A model generated the notes under the pieces. The model saw only the letters and a list, made by a program, of their open reading frames with translations, was not told the origin of the DNA and made no database searches. A stretch of DNA of 64,000 bases from NCBI GenBank assembly GCA_003134995.1, contig PLDC01000019.1:273920-337919 (forward strand), read 5' to 3'. The stretch is from Acidobacteriaceae bacterium (GTDB lineage Bacteria; Acidobacteriota; Terriglobia; Terriglobales; Acidobacteriaceae). The translations under genes were made by a program, and so were the position numbers. Position 1 is the stretch's first letter; the number at the start of each line of letters is the position of its first letter. Of this stretch, positions 45,043 to 53,245 are shown piece after piece.

Positions 45043-46629
45043 ATGAGAGTGCCTTGCGATGAAGCTGTACTGCGATCAGGCGGTAGCGAAGTCCCGTATG
45101 GAGAAAGAACCAGACTATGGATTCTCACTGCAACCATTCTTGGTTCGAGCGTGGCATTCATCGACAGCACAGTCGTCAATGTGGCCCTGCCCGCGATACA
45201 GGCCACTTTTCACGCAACCGTGGTGGATGTGCAATGGGTGGTCGAGTCATACGGCCTTTTTTTGGGCGCGCTGATTCTCGTTGGTGGATCCCTCGGTGAT
45301 CTCTTTGGCCGGCGCATGATCTTCGTCGCAGGGGTGTCAATCTTCGCCATTGCATCTGCCGCTTGCGGCTTTGCTTCGAACGTCGATCAGTTGATCGTCG
45401 CGAGAAGTGTTCAAGGCGTAGGTGCTGCGCTCCTGGTCCCCGGAAGTCTAGCGATTATCAGTGCATCTTTCGACGAAAAGAGTCGCGGCCAGGCGATTGG
45501 TACATGGTCGGGCTTTACAGCGATCACCACTGCGGCCGGGCCCGTTCTTGGTGGTTGGCTCGTTGAGCACGCTTCCTGGCGCTGGGCGTTCTTCATTAAT
45601 CTTCCGATTGCGGCATCCGTGGTGGTGATTTCCCTTTGGCAAGTTCCGGAAAGCCGCCGTCCGACTGCCGGGCGCATCGATTGGATCGGAGCGCTTCTTG
45701 CCATCCTCGGTCTAGGCGGATTGGTGTACGGCCTCCTCGAGTCAGTGAACCTGGGCTGGACGAATCGCCTGGTCCTTGGAAGTTTGATACTTGGTTTCGG
45801 CGGCCTTATCACATTCGTTCTCGCCGAAGCTAAAGTTGCCTTCCCCATGGTGCCGCTCGCTCTGTTCCGATCCCCGACCTTTAGTGGCGCGAACCTGCTT
45901 ACATTACTTTTGTATGCAGCGGTCGGAATTTTCTTCTTCCTGTTTCCGTTGAACCTGATTCAGGTTCAGCAGTATTCCCCTACAGCGGCGGGTAGTGCGA
46001 TCCTCCCCCTGATTTTGCTGATGTTTCTTCTGTCGCGTTGGGCGGGTCGCCTCGTTGACCGCTATGGGGCGAGAGGCCCACTGATCATCGGCCCTCTCAT
46101 TGCTGCGGCTGGATTCAGTCTGTTCGCTGTGCCCTCCATTGGGAATGGCTATTGGAAGGCGTTCTTTCCCGCGCTTGTGATCCTGGGATCGGGGATGACG
46201 GTGACGGTGGCGCCTCTCACCACCGTCGTCATGAATTCCGTCCACGAAGACCGTGTCGGCACGGCTTCCGGAATCAACAATGCTGTCGCGCGGGTAGCAG
46301 GCGTGCTCGCAATCGCAATACTCGGGATTGTAATGGTGAAGGCGTTCAGCTTTCACCTGAATCGAAGCTTGGCCCGCCTTTCCGTGCCCTCCCATATTGT
46401 GCAGGAACTGCGAGCGAACGAGATCAGACTCGCAGGCTTGGAGCTGCCCGCTGGGCTTGATCCGATTGCGAACGCCGCCATCAAGCAGTCCGTCAGGGAA
46501 GGGTTTGTATATGGATTCCGAATCGTCATGTGGATTTGCGCAAGCCTGTCTCTGGCATGCGCTGCGGTCGCATCGCTCATGATTCCTCAGAAACATGAGC
46601 GCCACTGGCCGGTGAAACCCTCATCTTAG
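45043..46629 (+). CDS. DHA2-family (EmrB/QacA) multidrug efflux MFS transporter
   Basis: 528 residues from the ATG at 45043 (GGAAGG-type site about 25 bases up; an upstream frame from 44932 has no support). About fourteen membrane segments. 'FIDSTVVNVALPAIQATF' is the DHA2 motif, 'GGSLGDLFGRRMIFVAG' motif A, 'VQGVGAALLVPGSLAII' motif B and 'GPVLGGWLVEHASWRWAFFIN' motif C of exporters. Likely proton-driven drug export; substrate unknown. It lies in the mosaic island. Confidence 0.92.
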   Translation: MRVPCDEAVLRSGGSEVPYGERTRLWILTATILGSSVAFIDSTVVNVALPAIQATFHATVVDVQWVVESYGLFLGALILVGGSLGDLFGRRMIFVAGVSIFAIASAACGFASNVDQLIVARSVQGVGAALLVPGSLAIISASFDEKSRGQAIGTWSGFTAITTAAGPVLGGWLVEHASWRWAFFINLPIAASVVVISLWQVPESRRPTAGRIDWIGALLAILGLGGLVYGLLESVNLGWTNRLVLGSLILGFGGLITFVLAEAKVAFPMVPLALFRSPTFSGANLLTLLLYAAVGIFFFLFPLNLIQVQQYSPTAAGSAILPLILLMFLLSRWAGRLVDRYGARGPLIIGPLIAAAGFSLFAVPSIGNGYWKAFFPALVILGSGMTVTVAPLTTVVMNSVHEDRVGTASGINNAVARVAGVLAIAILGIVMVKAFSFHLNRSLARLSVPSHIVQELRANEIRLAGLELPAGLDPIANAAIKQSVREGFVYGFRIVMWICASLSLACAAVASLMIPQKHERHWPVKPSS

Positions 46630-46824
46630 AGTGCACGGCCAAGCGATGGCTTCTGCGTTGTGGCGAGCCGGACTAGGGAAACTTCGGGCCTCGGCAACGC
46701 TTTTAATGCGATCCCATAGTTTGCCACCCTCGGAAATGAAATCGTTGTAGGGATCGATCACGAGAAGTGCTGTGTTCTCTTTGTCGAACTTTAGATTTGT
46801 CACGTTTTTCCTCCTTATGTTCAC
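46621..46824 (-). pseudogene. Isochorismatase-family hydrolase, N-terminal fragment
   Basis: 67 residues: 'LKFDKENTALLVIDPYNDFISEGGKLWDRIKSVAEA' matches the start of cysteine hydrolases of the isochorismatase family, with the catalytic Asp of V-I-D-P. After about 48 residues the homology ends and the frame closes; the Lys and Cys of the triad are absent. AGGAGG precedes the ATG. Broken copy. Confidence 0.75.
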
Positions 46825-46842
46825 CCAAGTTCTGCGTTGCTG

Positions 46843-47706
46843 TTAGGCCTGGCCAGCCAAGTCACCCAGCATGCGCGGCAGTGCCATTTCCGCCTCTCGG
46901 GTCTGGAAGCCACGTTTCATCGCGGCTTTGATCCGATTCTGTGCTTCAGGCTTGCGGACACAGTCGAGGAAGAGACTCGAATCACGGCGAAAATCGTCAG
47001 CAGGCGCGAGCGCGACCGCATTGACCCGCTCCTTGATTACGGAAAGGCCGAAGGCTGGAAAGCCGGCTATGCGATGCGCCAGCGATTGAACGAAATCGCC
47101 GAGTTCGGCGGCGGGCAACGCTCGATTGATCCAGCCGTAGCGTTCCGCCATCTGCGCATCGTAATCCTCCGTGCCCAACAGTGCCTCGATCACCCGGCCC
47201 CGGCCCATGAGTCGGGTGAGATGCTGGACGGCGCCTGTGCCGGGGATCAACCCGAACCCTGCCTCCGGTTGACCGAAAATTGCCGACTCGCGCGCGGCGA
47301 AGCGCATGTCACAAGCCAGCACAAACTCACTGCCCACACCGCGCACGCGACCTTCGATCTGCGCAATCGTGACCAAGCGGCTTGCGCTCAGATAGCGAAA
47401 TACCGTCGCAAGCGAAGGTTCGCCGGTGAGCTTTGCTGCCAACCCGCCGTACTCCGCAATCCGAGTCACGTCGACATGGGAAATGAAATAGTCCGGGTCG
47501 GCACTCTTGAACACGAGTACATGGACGGAGTCATCGGCCTCGGCCTGTTGAATGAGAGAGACCAAGTCGCGGACCAGTTCCGGCCCCAGAAGATTCATTG
47601 GTGGAGCGGCGATTTGTACGAACAGAACGCCGCCTTCTTTATGCGTAGAGATCGTTTCAAAACCAGCCAGCTGTGTTCCATTCTCGTTATCGATTTTGTT
47701 CAGCAT
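46843..47706 (-). CDS. Enoyl-CoA hydratase/isomerase family protein
   Basis: 287 residues from the ATG at 47706 (AGGAG 8 bases upstream). Crotonase fold: 'VQIAAPPMNLLGPELVRDL', 'ISHVDVTRIAEYGGLAAKL', oxyanion-hole block 'IEGRVRGVGSEFVLACDMRFAA' and 'QPEAGFGLIPGTGAVQHLTRLMG'. The usual catalytic Glu of the second block appears as 'QPEAGFGL', consistent with a hydratase or isomerase. Substrate not evident. It neighbours an epoxide hydrolase on the same strand, so both could serve degradation of an unsaturated or epoxidised compound (inference). Confidence 0.88.
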   Translation of the reverse strand: MLNKIDNENGTQLAGFETISTHKEGGVLFVQIAAPPMNLLGPELVRDLVSLIQQAEADDSVHVLVFKSADPDYFISHVDVTRIAEYGGLAAKLTGEPSLATVFRYLSASRLVTIAQIEGRVRGVGSEFVLACDMRFAARESAIFGQPEAGFGLIPGTGAVQHLTRLMGRGRVIEALLGTEDYDAQMAERYGWINRALPAAELGDFVQSLAHRIAGFPAFGLSVIKERVNAVALAPADDFRRDSSLFLDCVRKPEAQNRIKAAMKRGFQTREAEMALPRMLGDLAGQA

Positions 47707-47863
47707 ATTTTTTCTCCTGTATAAGTTAGGCTGCACTCGCGACAGTCTCCATTTACTCGGCGTATTACCTGGTGAGGGAAAATTATTCTGCAAGGAGGCG
47801 GATCAGGAGGGCCTCCCACTATTTCGGAACCCTCCTGTACCCGAATCGTTACCTATCGTGGTA

Positions 47864-49111
47864 TTACGCAGCCTTCGCCTGGGCGGACCGCAGCGATCTG
47901 AAGCCCACGCGAATCTCTTCTGAAAGAAGCTGGGGCTGCTCAAATGCCGCGAAGTGGCCGCCTTTGTCGAGCTTGTTGTAATGGATGAGTTTGGGATATG
48001 CCCGCCCTGCCCAGCTCTGTGGAGCGGGATAGAGCTCGTCAGGGAATACGCTCACGGCCGTCGGGACAACGACGTTCTTGACGGCGAAGAACGAAGCCCC
48101 CTTGTTCTCCCAATAAAGACGAGCCCCTGAGACCCCCGTATTCGTCAACCAGGTGAGCGTGATGTTGTCGAGGACGTCGTCTCGTGTGAGCCCTTCGGTC
48201 CCTCCGGCAAAGACACGTGCGATGAGCTCGTAGCTGAGTGCGTCGTGATCAAGGAAATAAGCCGCTAGGCCGACGGGTGAATCCGCGATTCCGTACAATG
48301 TCTGCGGTCTCAACCCCATCTGGAAGCCGTAGCCGATGCCCTTCGCATAGACGAAGCTCAGCCGGTCGTAAGCGAGCTTCTCGTCAGCCGAGAGACTTGC
48401 CGGTGCGGGGGCGCCGGAAAAGGCCAGCTTGTCGATGTCGAGTGGAATCACGTTAGGCATGTTGGTGTGAATGCCCAGCAATTCCGGTGGCGCCTGTGCG
48501 CCCATTAGCTCGGTGATGATCGCGCCCCAATCGCCGACTTGCGCCACGAATTTCGTGTACCCGAGGCGCTTCATCAGCACCACCCAGGCGCGTGCGATGT
48601 GGGCGGGATCCCACCCGGTGGTGGTCGGTTTTCCGGAGTAGCCGTAGCCCGGCATCGACGGAATCACCACATCAAAAGCGTCCGATGCGCTGCCGCCATG
48701 TGCGGTGGGATTGGTCAGCGGATCAATGATCTTCATCTGTTCGATGATTGAGCCGGGCCATCCGTGCGTAACGATGAGCGGCAATGCATTTTCATGTTTC
48801 GAACGAACATGGATGAAGTGAATGTCGAGTCCATCGATCTCGGTGATGAACTGCGGCAGGGCGTTCATTTTTGCCTCGATCTTGCGCCAGTCATACTCGG
48901 TTGCCCAATAGCGCGCGAGCGCCTGAGTGGTCGCGAGCTGCACGCCTTGCGTCGCATCCGTAACCGTTTCTCGTTCAGGCCACTTTGTCGCGTTGATGCG
49001 CCTGCGCAATTCGGTCAATTCGGTTTCCGGAACGTTTACGTGGAATGGGCGAATAGCGGTCTTGTCAGAAGTCTGGTCAACAGCTTGTTGTGGAACAGTA
49101 GTTCGGGTCAT
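47864..49111 (-). CDS. Epoxide hydrolase (EHN family)
   Basis: 415 residues. N-terminal EHN domain ('IRPFHVNVPETELTELRRRINATKWP', about 20-130), then an alpha/beta-hydrolase core: oxyanion 'VTHGWPGSIIEQM', nucleophile Asp in 'VAQVGDWGAIITEL', and catalytic His in 'DKGGHFAAFEQPQLL'. It opens epoxides to diols. No signal peptide. AAGGAG precedes the ATG, and a -24/-12 sequence with GG-N10-GC spacing lies about 55-70 bases upstream, suggesting sigma-54 control by the adjacent activator. Confidence 0.92.
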   Translation of the reverse strand: MTRTTVPQQAVDQTSDKTAIRPFHVNVPETELTELRRRINATKWPERETVTDATQGVQLATTQALARYWATEYDWRKIEAKMNALPQFITEIDGLDIHFIHVRSKHENALPLIVTHGWPGSIIEQMKIIDPLTNPTAHGGSASDAFDVVIPSMPGYGYSGKPTTTGWDPAHIARAWVVLMKRLGYTKFVAQVGDWGAIITELMGAQAPPELLGIHTNMPNVIPLDIDKLAFSGAPAPASLSADEKLAYDRLSFVYAKGIGYGFQMGLRPQTLYGIADSPVGLAAYFLDHDALSYELIARVFAGGTEGLTRDDVLDNITLTWLTNTGVSGARLYWENKGASFFAVKNVVVPTAVSVFPDELYPAPQSWAGRAYPKLIHYNKLDKGGHFAAFEQPQLLSEEIRVGFRSLRSAQAKAA

Positions 49112-49163
49112 GGTGTCGCTCCTTTGAAGTTGATTTCCCCTTGTCGGGTTACACTTCTCTTAA

Positions 49164-49181
49164 AGGCAAGCTGAATACCAA
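49164..49181 (-). promoter_or_regulatory. Possible sigma-54 promoter of the epoxide hydrolase gene
   Basis: On the minus strand TTGGTATTCAGCTTGCCT: GG and GC dinucleotides with exactly 10 bases between them, as required at -24/-12. The leader to the ATG at 49111 would be about 43 bases. Confidence 0.5.
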
Positions 49182-49225
49182 TTGCAACTCATTGAAAAAC
49201 AAATAGATAGCCGTATGGCGTGGTT

Positions 49226-49249
49226 GCGAATATGGCGAATGCGGCGAAT
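49226..49249. repeat. Three GCGAAT direct repeats, 9-bp period
   Basis: GCGAATATG GCGAATGCG GCGAATGTT between the activator gene stop (49270) and the possible sigma-54 promoter (49181). Candidate upstream activating sequence. Confidence 0.5.
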
Positions 49250-49269
49250 GTTGTGATTTTGGCGAGGCC

Positions 49270-50478
49270 TTAGCCAAACTTGAATTGGCCCTTGCGAATC
49301 TTGAGGGCACGAATCTTATGTTCAAGCGTCGAAGGCGGAATTTGAAGCTTGGCAGCAGCTCCGGACGGCCCGGAGACTCGGCCCCGGCTTGCGACCAGCG
49401 CGGCCTCAATAATCTCTCGCTCAGTCCGCGGCTCGCGCCCCGACGGTGTCATCGTTGCGACTCGCGAGGGCGCCTGAGACGATTCGTTTGAGAGCCATAC
49501 ATCGTCGACAGCAAAAACGTCACCTGAGGTCAGGATCACCGACCTCTCGATGACATTCTGCAGTTCGCGAATATTGCCCGGCCAATCGTACTCCCGCAAC
49601 CGCTCCAAGGTCTTTTTCTCGATTGTGCGGATACTTTTCCCGGCCTTCTTCGCGTAGCGCTGGACGAAGTACTCGACCAACATCAAAATGTCATCTTTTC
49701 GCTCTCGAAGCGGTGGCATTTCGATCGGGAATACGTTGAGGCGGTAATAGAGGTCTTCGCGGAAGGTTCCGTCAGCTATCGCGGCTCTCATGTCGCGATG
49801 CGTGGCCGCAATCACGCGAACGTCGACATGTATCGGCTGCGCACTCCCGACTCGCTCGAATTCCCGCTCTTGCAAGACCCTCAAGAGTGCGACCTGTATG
49901 TCGGGCGGAAGGTCGCCTACTTCATCCAGAAAGATGGTACCGCCATCCGCTAGTTCAAAGCGCCCGAGGCGGCGCTGCATCGCTCCGGTGAAGGATCCTT
50001 TTTCGTGGCCGAACAATTCCGAGGAGATCAGTCCCGGCGCCAATGCCGCGCAGTTCACACTGACGAAGGCCCGGCCAGATCTCTGAGAACGCTTGTGAAC
50101 GGCGCGGGCAATCAGTTCCTTGCCCGTGCCAGTCTCGCCTGAGATCAATACGGTGGAGTCTGTGGGAGCTACCTTGCCAACCCGAGAAAGAACAGTCTTC
50201 AGCGTGTTCGATGACCCAACAATTTCCTCAAACATGGATGCGCGATCTACTTCGTCCCGCAATGCCAGATTTTCACGATGGAGTCGATCCTTGAGCCCCC
50301 GAATCTCGGCTTCACGCTCCTGGAGTTCACGATAAAGGCGAGTAGTCTCGACTAACAATTCCTGGCTCGCGTTCAGCCTCTGGCGTTCGAGTTCCGCTTC
50401 CATCCGCAGCCTCTCTTCTCGCTCCGCAGTCTCACGACGAAGTTTGGCTAGCTTGAGGTGCACCTCCACGCGCGCCAT
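49270..50478 (-). CDS. Sigma-54 AAA+ activator part of a hybrid sensor protein
   Basis: 402 residues. A coiled-coil (about 5-80, rich in RxELQEREAEI) leads to a sigma-54 AAA+ domain with Walker A 'GETGTGKE', contact loop 'GSFTGA' (usual GAFTGA; Ser for Ala), Walker B 'GGTIFLDEVGDL' and 'PLRERKDDILMLVEYFVQRYA'; then a Fis-type helix-turn-helix ('GAAAKLQIPPSTLEHKIRAL'). In the same frame upstream, 32 codons away, lies the TAG that ends the kinase-receiver gene. The intervening codons still read receiver-domain sequence (LSARAGEESRLEGLHAGADD), so this was one protein before a nonsense change. Confidence 0.88.
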   Translation of the reverse strand: MARVEVHLKLAKLRRETAEREERLRMEAELERQRLNASQELLVETTRLYRELQEREAEIRGLKDRLHRENLALRDEVDRASMFEEIVGSSNTLKTVLSRVGKVAPTDSTVLISGETGTGKELIARAVHKRSQRSGRAFVSVNCAALAPGLISSELFGHEKGSFTGAMQRRLGRFELADGGTIFLDEVGDLPPDIQVALLRVLQEREFERVGSAQPIHVDVRVIAATHRDMRAAIADGTFREDLYYRLNVFPIEMPPLRERKDDILMLVEYFVQRYAKKAGKSIRTIEKKTLERLREYDWPGNIRELQNVIERSVILTSGDVFAVDDVWLSNESSQAPSRVATMTPSGREPRTEREIIEAALVASRGRVSGPSGAAAKLQIPPSTLEHKIRALKIRKGQFKFG

Positions 50479-50571
50479 TAGCTCACGCGCAGTAAATGGC
50501 TTTACGAGATAATCGTCTGCGCCAGCGTGCAGTCCTTCGAGTCGCGATTCTTCGCCTGCGCGCGCCGAGAG

Positions 50572-51333
50572 CTAGATGATGGGCGTGCCAGCGAGGACCG
50601 AGTCATCCCGTACGGCTCGCAGCAAGCCGAATCCATCCAACTGCGGCATCATGACATCGGCCAGTAGCAGTGCCGGCCGCAGGAGGCGTGTGGTCTCCAG
50701 CGCCTGACGACCATCCGAGACGGTATGCACCTCATATCGGCCCTCCAGCAGGTGCCTGAGATACTTGCGCATATCCGCGTTGTCGTCGGCCACGACGATG
50801 AGTTCGCGTTCGCCGACCGATTCGGGCCGCGGCAACGGCGTCAATGATGCCGACTCAGAAAGCGCTGCTACGTCGACTGGATTCCACTCGTCCGCTACCC
50901 ACCCCTGCGCCTCCTGAGCATATACGTCGGCTGTAACTCCGGTGAACGCGACCGGTCGTGTCACCTGAATGCGCTCTGGTGGCAAGTGCGTTGTGCCGAG
51001 AGGAATCGTCACCGTGAACGTACTACCCTGCCCAAGCGCACTCTCCACTCGCACATCGCCGCCATGGAGTCTGACAAGTTCCTGAACGAAGGCCAAGCCA
51101 ATCCCTGTGCCTTCGAAGGTCCGAGCCTGAGTCCCCTCGACACGATGAAAGCGTTCGAAGACCCGCTCGCGGTGCTCCTCAGGAATCCCCACTCCGGTAT
51201 CGCGGACCTGCAGTTGGACCGCGCCATCCACGGCTTTCAACGTAACCGTGACGGAGCCCTCGAACGTGAACTTAAACGCATTGGACAGAAGATTCGAGAC
51301 TACCTTCTCCCACATGTCGCGGTCGACGTACAC
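50572..51333 (-). CDS. Hybrid histidine kinase fragment: ATPase + receiver, cut by an amber stop
   Basis: 253 residues. A HATPase_c domain with N-box 'MWEKVVSNLLSNAFKFT', G1 'VRDTGVGIPEEHRERVFERFHRV' and G2 'FEGTGIGLAFVQELVRLHGG'; then a receiver domain 'ELIVVADDNADMRKYLRHLL' with the phospho-acceptor in 'LLADVMMPQLDGFGLL'. It stops at TAG in 'GTPII', where the family reads a hydrophobic residue and S-A-R-A-G-E-E. The dimerisation/His-box half is also missing: homology to the upstream side ends at about 51360, next to a fragment of another gene on the opposite strand. Non-functional as a kinase as it stands. Confidence 0.85.
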   Translation of the reverse strand: MYVDRDMWEKVVSNLLSNAFKFTFEGSVTVTLKAVDGAVQLQVRDTGVGIPEEHRERVFERFHRVEGTQARTFEGTGIGLAFVQELVRLHGGDVRVESALGQGSTFTVTIPLGTTHLPPERIQVTRPVAFTGVTADVYAQEAQGWVADEWNPVDVAALSESASLTPLPRPESVGERELIVVADDNADMRKYLRHLLEGRYEVHTVSDGRQALETTRLLRPALLLADVMMPQLDGFGLLRAVRDDSVLAGTPII

Positions 51334-51344
51334 GGGTTCGGCGA

Positions 51345-51614
51345 TTGGCGGGCATTCGACAAGAGTTCGATAAACGTCTCGCTGATGTGCTGGATGGTAT
51401 GGCCAATCGGATGTCGGGGAAAACCTCGGATAGACACAATGGTTTCAGAATCTCGGTTGAGGATCTAGAAAAAACAATTCAGACCTACGATTCGGGAAAG
51501 TCGCAAGAGGCGCTTACGGCACAGCTTGGTGGATTTCTCTCGTTGTCCCGGAAAATCGCAAGTCTGACGATTTCGCTCGATAACGAGATGTCAGTACAAG
51601 GAGAGACTTTGTGA
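51345..51614 (+). CDS. Probable C-terminal fragment of an unidentified (FUSC-like?) protein
   Basis: 89 residues from TTG; 'QEFDKRLADVLDGMANRMSG' and two amphipathic helices. The first few codons overlap the kinase fragment on the other strand, so the real homologous part probably starts near 51356. The composition recalls cytoplasmic tails of FUSC-type membrane proteins, but this is a weak guess. It appears truncated at the 5' side at the same junction as the kinase. Confidence 0.4.
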   Translation: MAGIRQEFDKRLADVLDGMANRMSGKTSDRHNGFRISVEDLEKTIQTYDSGKSQEALTAQLGGFLSLSRKIASLTISLDNEMSVQGETL

Positions 51615-51674
51615 TTATTGCGCGGAAGATTTGGGGGTTCGGAGCGAACTCTCTCGCTATTGCAAACAAATGAC

Positions 51675-52834
51675 TTAGCACGACATTCTAGCACGCCGTG
51701 GGTTAGCCCACGACCGCACTGGCACGTTCTTTAACCTTTCTTGCATCCGTTTTGAAGCGAGATTAGCGTAGTGCCTCTGAGCTACCGCTAATGTATCCCC
51801 AAGCATCGCCGCAACCTCGGTCAACTCGCAGCCCTCTCCGAGCCAGAAATCGACTGCCGTGTCACGAAAGCGATGCGTCGTATTCCCCTCAATCCACAGT
51901 CCTGCGTTCTGCATAAGCAGACGCAGATCGTCCTGCCATGTTGTGACCTCAGAGGTCACCTGATATTTGCCATCCCAGAAGACGTATTTTCCTTCACCCT
52001 CCATCAGTTCCGCATACAGAGTTGGGTCAAGCTGCTGGACAACGGATCGTCCGGTCTTTTGCCTGTCGAATCGGAGCCAGCCGTATTGAAGATGCCGATG
52101 ACGATCCAGTTGCACTGTGTCTCGAATAGCAACTCCGGTCGCAATCATGAACTTCACGAGCAGTGTCACTACTGCGACCTTCTCCGCCGGGAAGGTTTTC
52201 GGAATCTGGGCAAAGAGAACTTTGATTTCTTTCTCGGTGAACGGCTTCGGCTCCAGTCGTTCTTTGTCCACCTTCGACAGCCGGATGGTCTTCAGTGCGG
52301 CAAGCAGATCGTTGAGGTTCTCCCGACAGCATGTGCGGAGGAAGCTGCGAATGTTCTGCTGGGCGTTCTGACGGGTCGTAGCGGACGGCCAAGCCCTCTC
52401 CCAGCCCGCCCGGAATTCGATCACATCCGCCGAAGTGATGAGCGACGGAAATACCTTCGACCGAGCCGACATGAACGCCTCGAACTGGTTAAATTGGTGC
52501 CGGAGCTTCTTCACTCGGCGGGCGGAGATGTTCTCGCTCTTTTTGGCACTGACGAAGGTGTCTATACACTCTGCGATGGTCGGCTGTGGGCCTTTGACGA
52601 TGATGGGCTTCGGCGTGTCGCCCCGGTCTAGCTGCTCTTGGAGTTCGACCGCCTTATCCTCGGCGACGGCCCACGTCCGGGTCTTGGCGGCTTGGCGGTG
52701 CTGTTTGCCGGTCCGGGAGTACCGCAGGAATTTGGAGCACTGGCAGCCCCGGTAGAACTCGCCCCGGCTCCGGTGGGAACAGGTCTCCCGGTCCTGACGA
52801 AGACGGTGACGATTGATTTGGGCTGAATGTTCAC
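51675..52834 (-). pseudogene. Tyrosine-family site-specific integrase, frameshifted
   Basis: The main frame (52514-51675, 279 residues) has the SAM-like core-binding part and the catalytic domain: 'LLVKFMIATGVAIRDTVQL' (first Arg position appears as A-I-R-D), 'HRFRDTAVDFWLGEGCELTEVAAMLGD' with the H-R-F-R-D-T box, and 'AQRHYANL' with the nucleophile Tyr. Upstream the same frame is open and reads the zinc-ribbon-like 'CSHRSRGEFYRGCQCSKFL', but the start (GTG 52834, VNIQPKSIVTVFVR) is in another frame. Restoring one C after AGG near 52792 gives V-R-H-R-E-T-C-S-H-R, as in relatives. Beside tRNA-Ser, its likely attB. Confidence 0.85.
51696..51708. repeat. 13-bp inverted repeat flanking the integrase (left copy)
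   Basis: CCGTGGGTTAGCC here and its exact reverse complement GGCTAACCCACGG at 52862-52874, one on each side of the integrase. The left copy also forms a hairpin CGTGGGTTAGCCCACG. Confidence 0.75.
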
Positions 52835-52861
52835 GCCGGGTTAACCTCCACTCACTTGCGA

Positions 52862-52874
52862 GGCTAACCCACGG
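52862..52874. repeat. 13-bp inverted repeat flanking the integrase (right copy)
   Basis: GGCTAACCCACGG, between the integrase start and tRNA-Ser; partner at 51696-51708. Candidate integrase arm site or element end. Confidence 0.75.
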
Positions 52875-52932
52875 TCTAACACGCCGTCAACGAATTTTTT
52901 GGTAATCACCAGTGTTTATGCGGGGTAAGATA

Positions 52933-53022
52933 TGGCGGAGAGAGTGGGATTCGAACCCACGTTACCCTTTCGAGTAAACACGCTTTCCAAGCGTGCGCCT
53001 TCAGCCACTCGGCCATCTCTCC
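52933..53022 (-). tRNA. tRNA-Ser(GGA)
   Basis: 90 nt: acceptor GGAGAGA/TCTCTCC, D arm GCCGAGTGGCTGAAGGC, anticodon stem-loop CACGC-TTGGAAA-GCGTG with anticodon GGA, a long variable arm (class II), T arm GTGGGTTCGAATCCCAC, discriminator G and encoded CCA. Its 3' end faces the integrase. Confidence 0.97.
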
Positions 53023-53245
53023 GGCGGAAATTTGGGAAGGACGACAGCTTTTCCAAGGCTATCGCATCGCTCAGATTGGGCCTGCATTCACGCCCACTGG
53101 GCTTCATTTCATTCTATGGGCAGGGGAGCGCGAGCGCAAATCGGCGAAGAAGAAACAAGGCTTGCGACGTATGCGGTTACCGACGCAAAGCAAACAGTGG
53201 CGAAACCAAAAGAGACAAACAGGCAAAGATACGAAGAGACAAATG

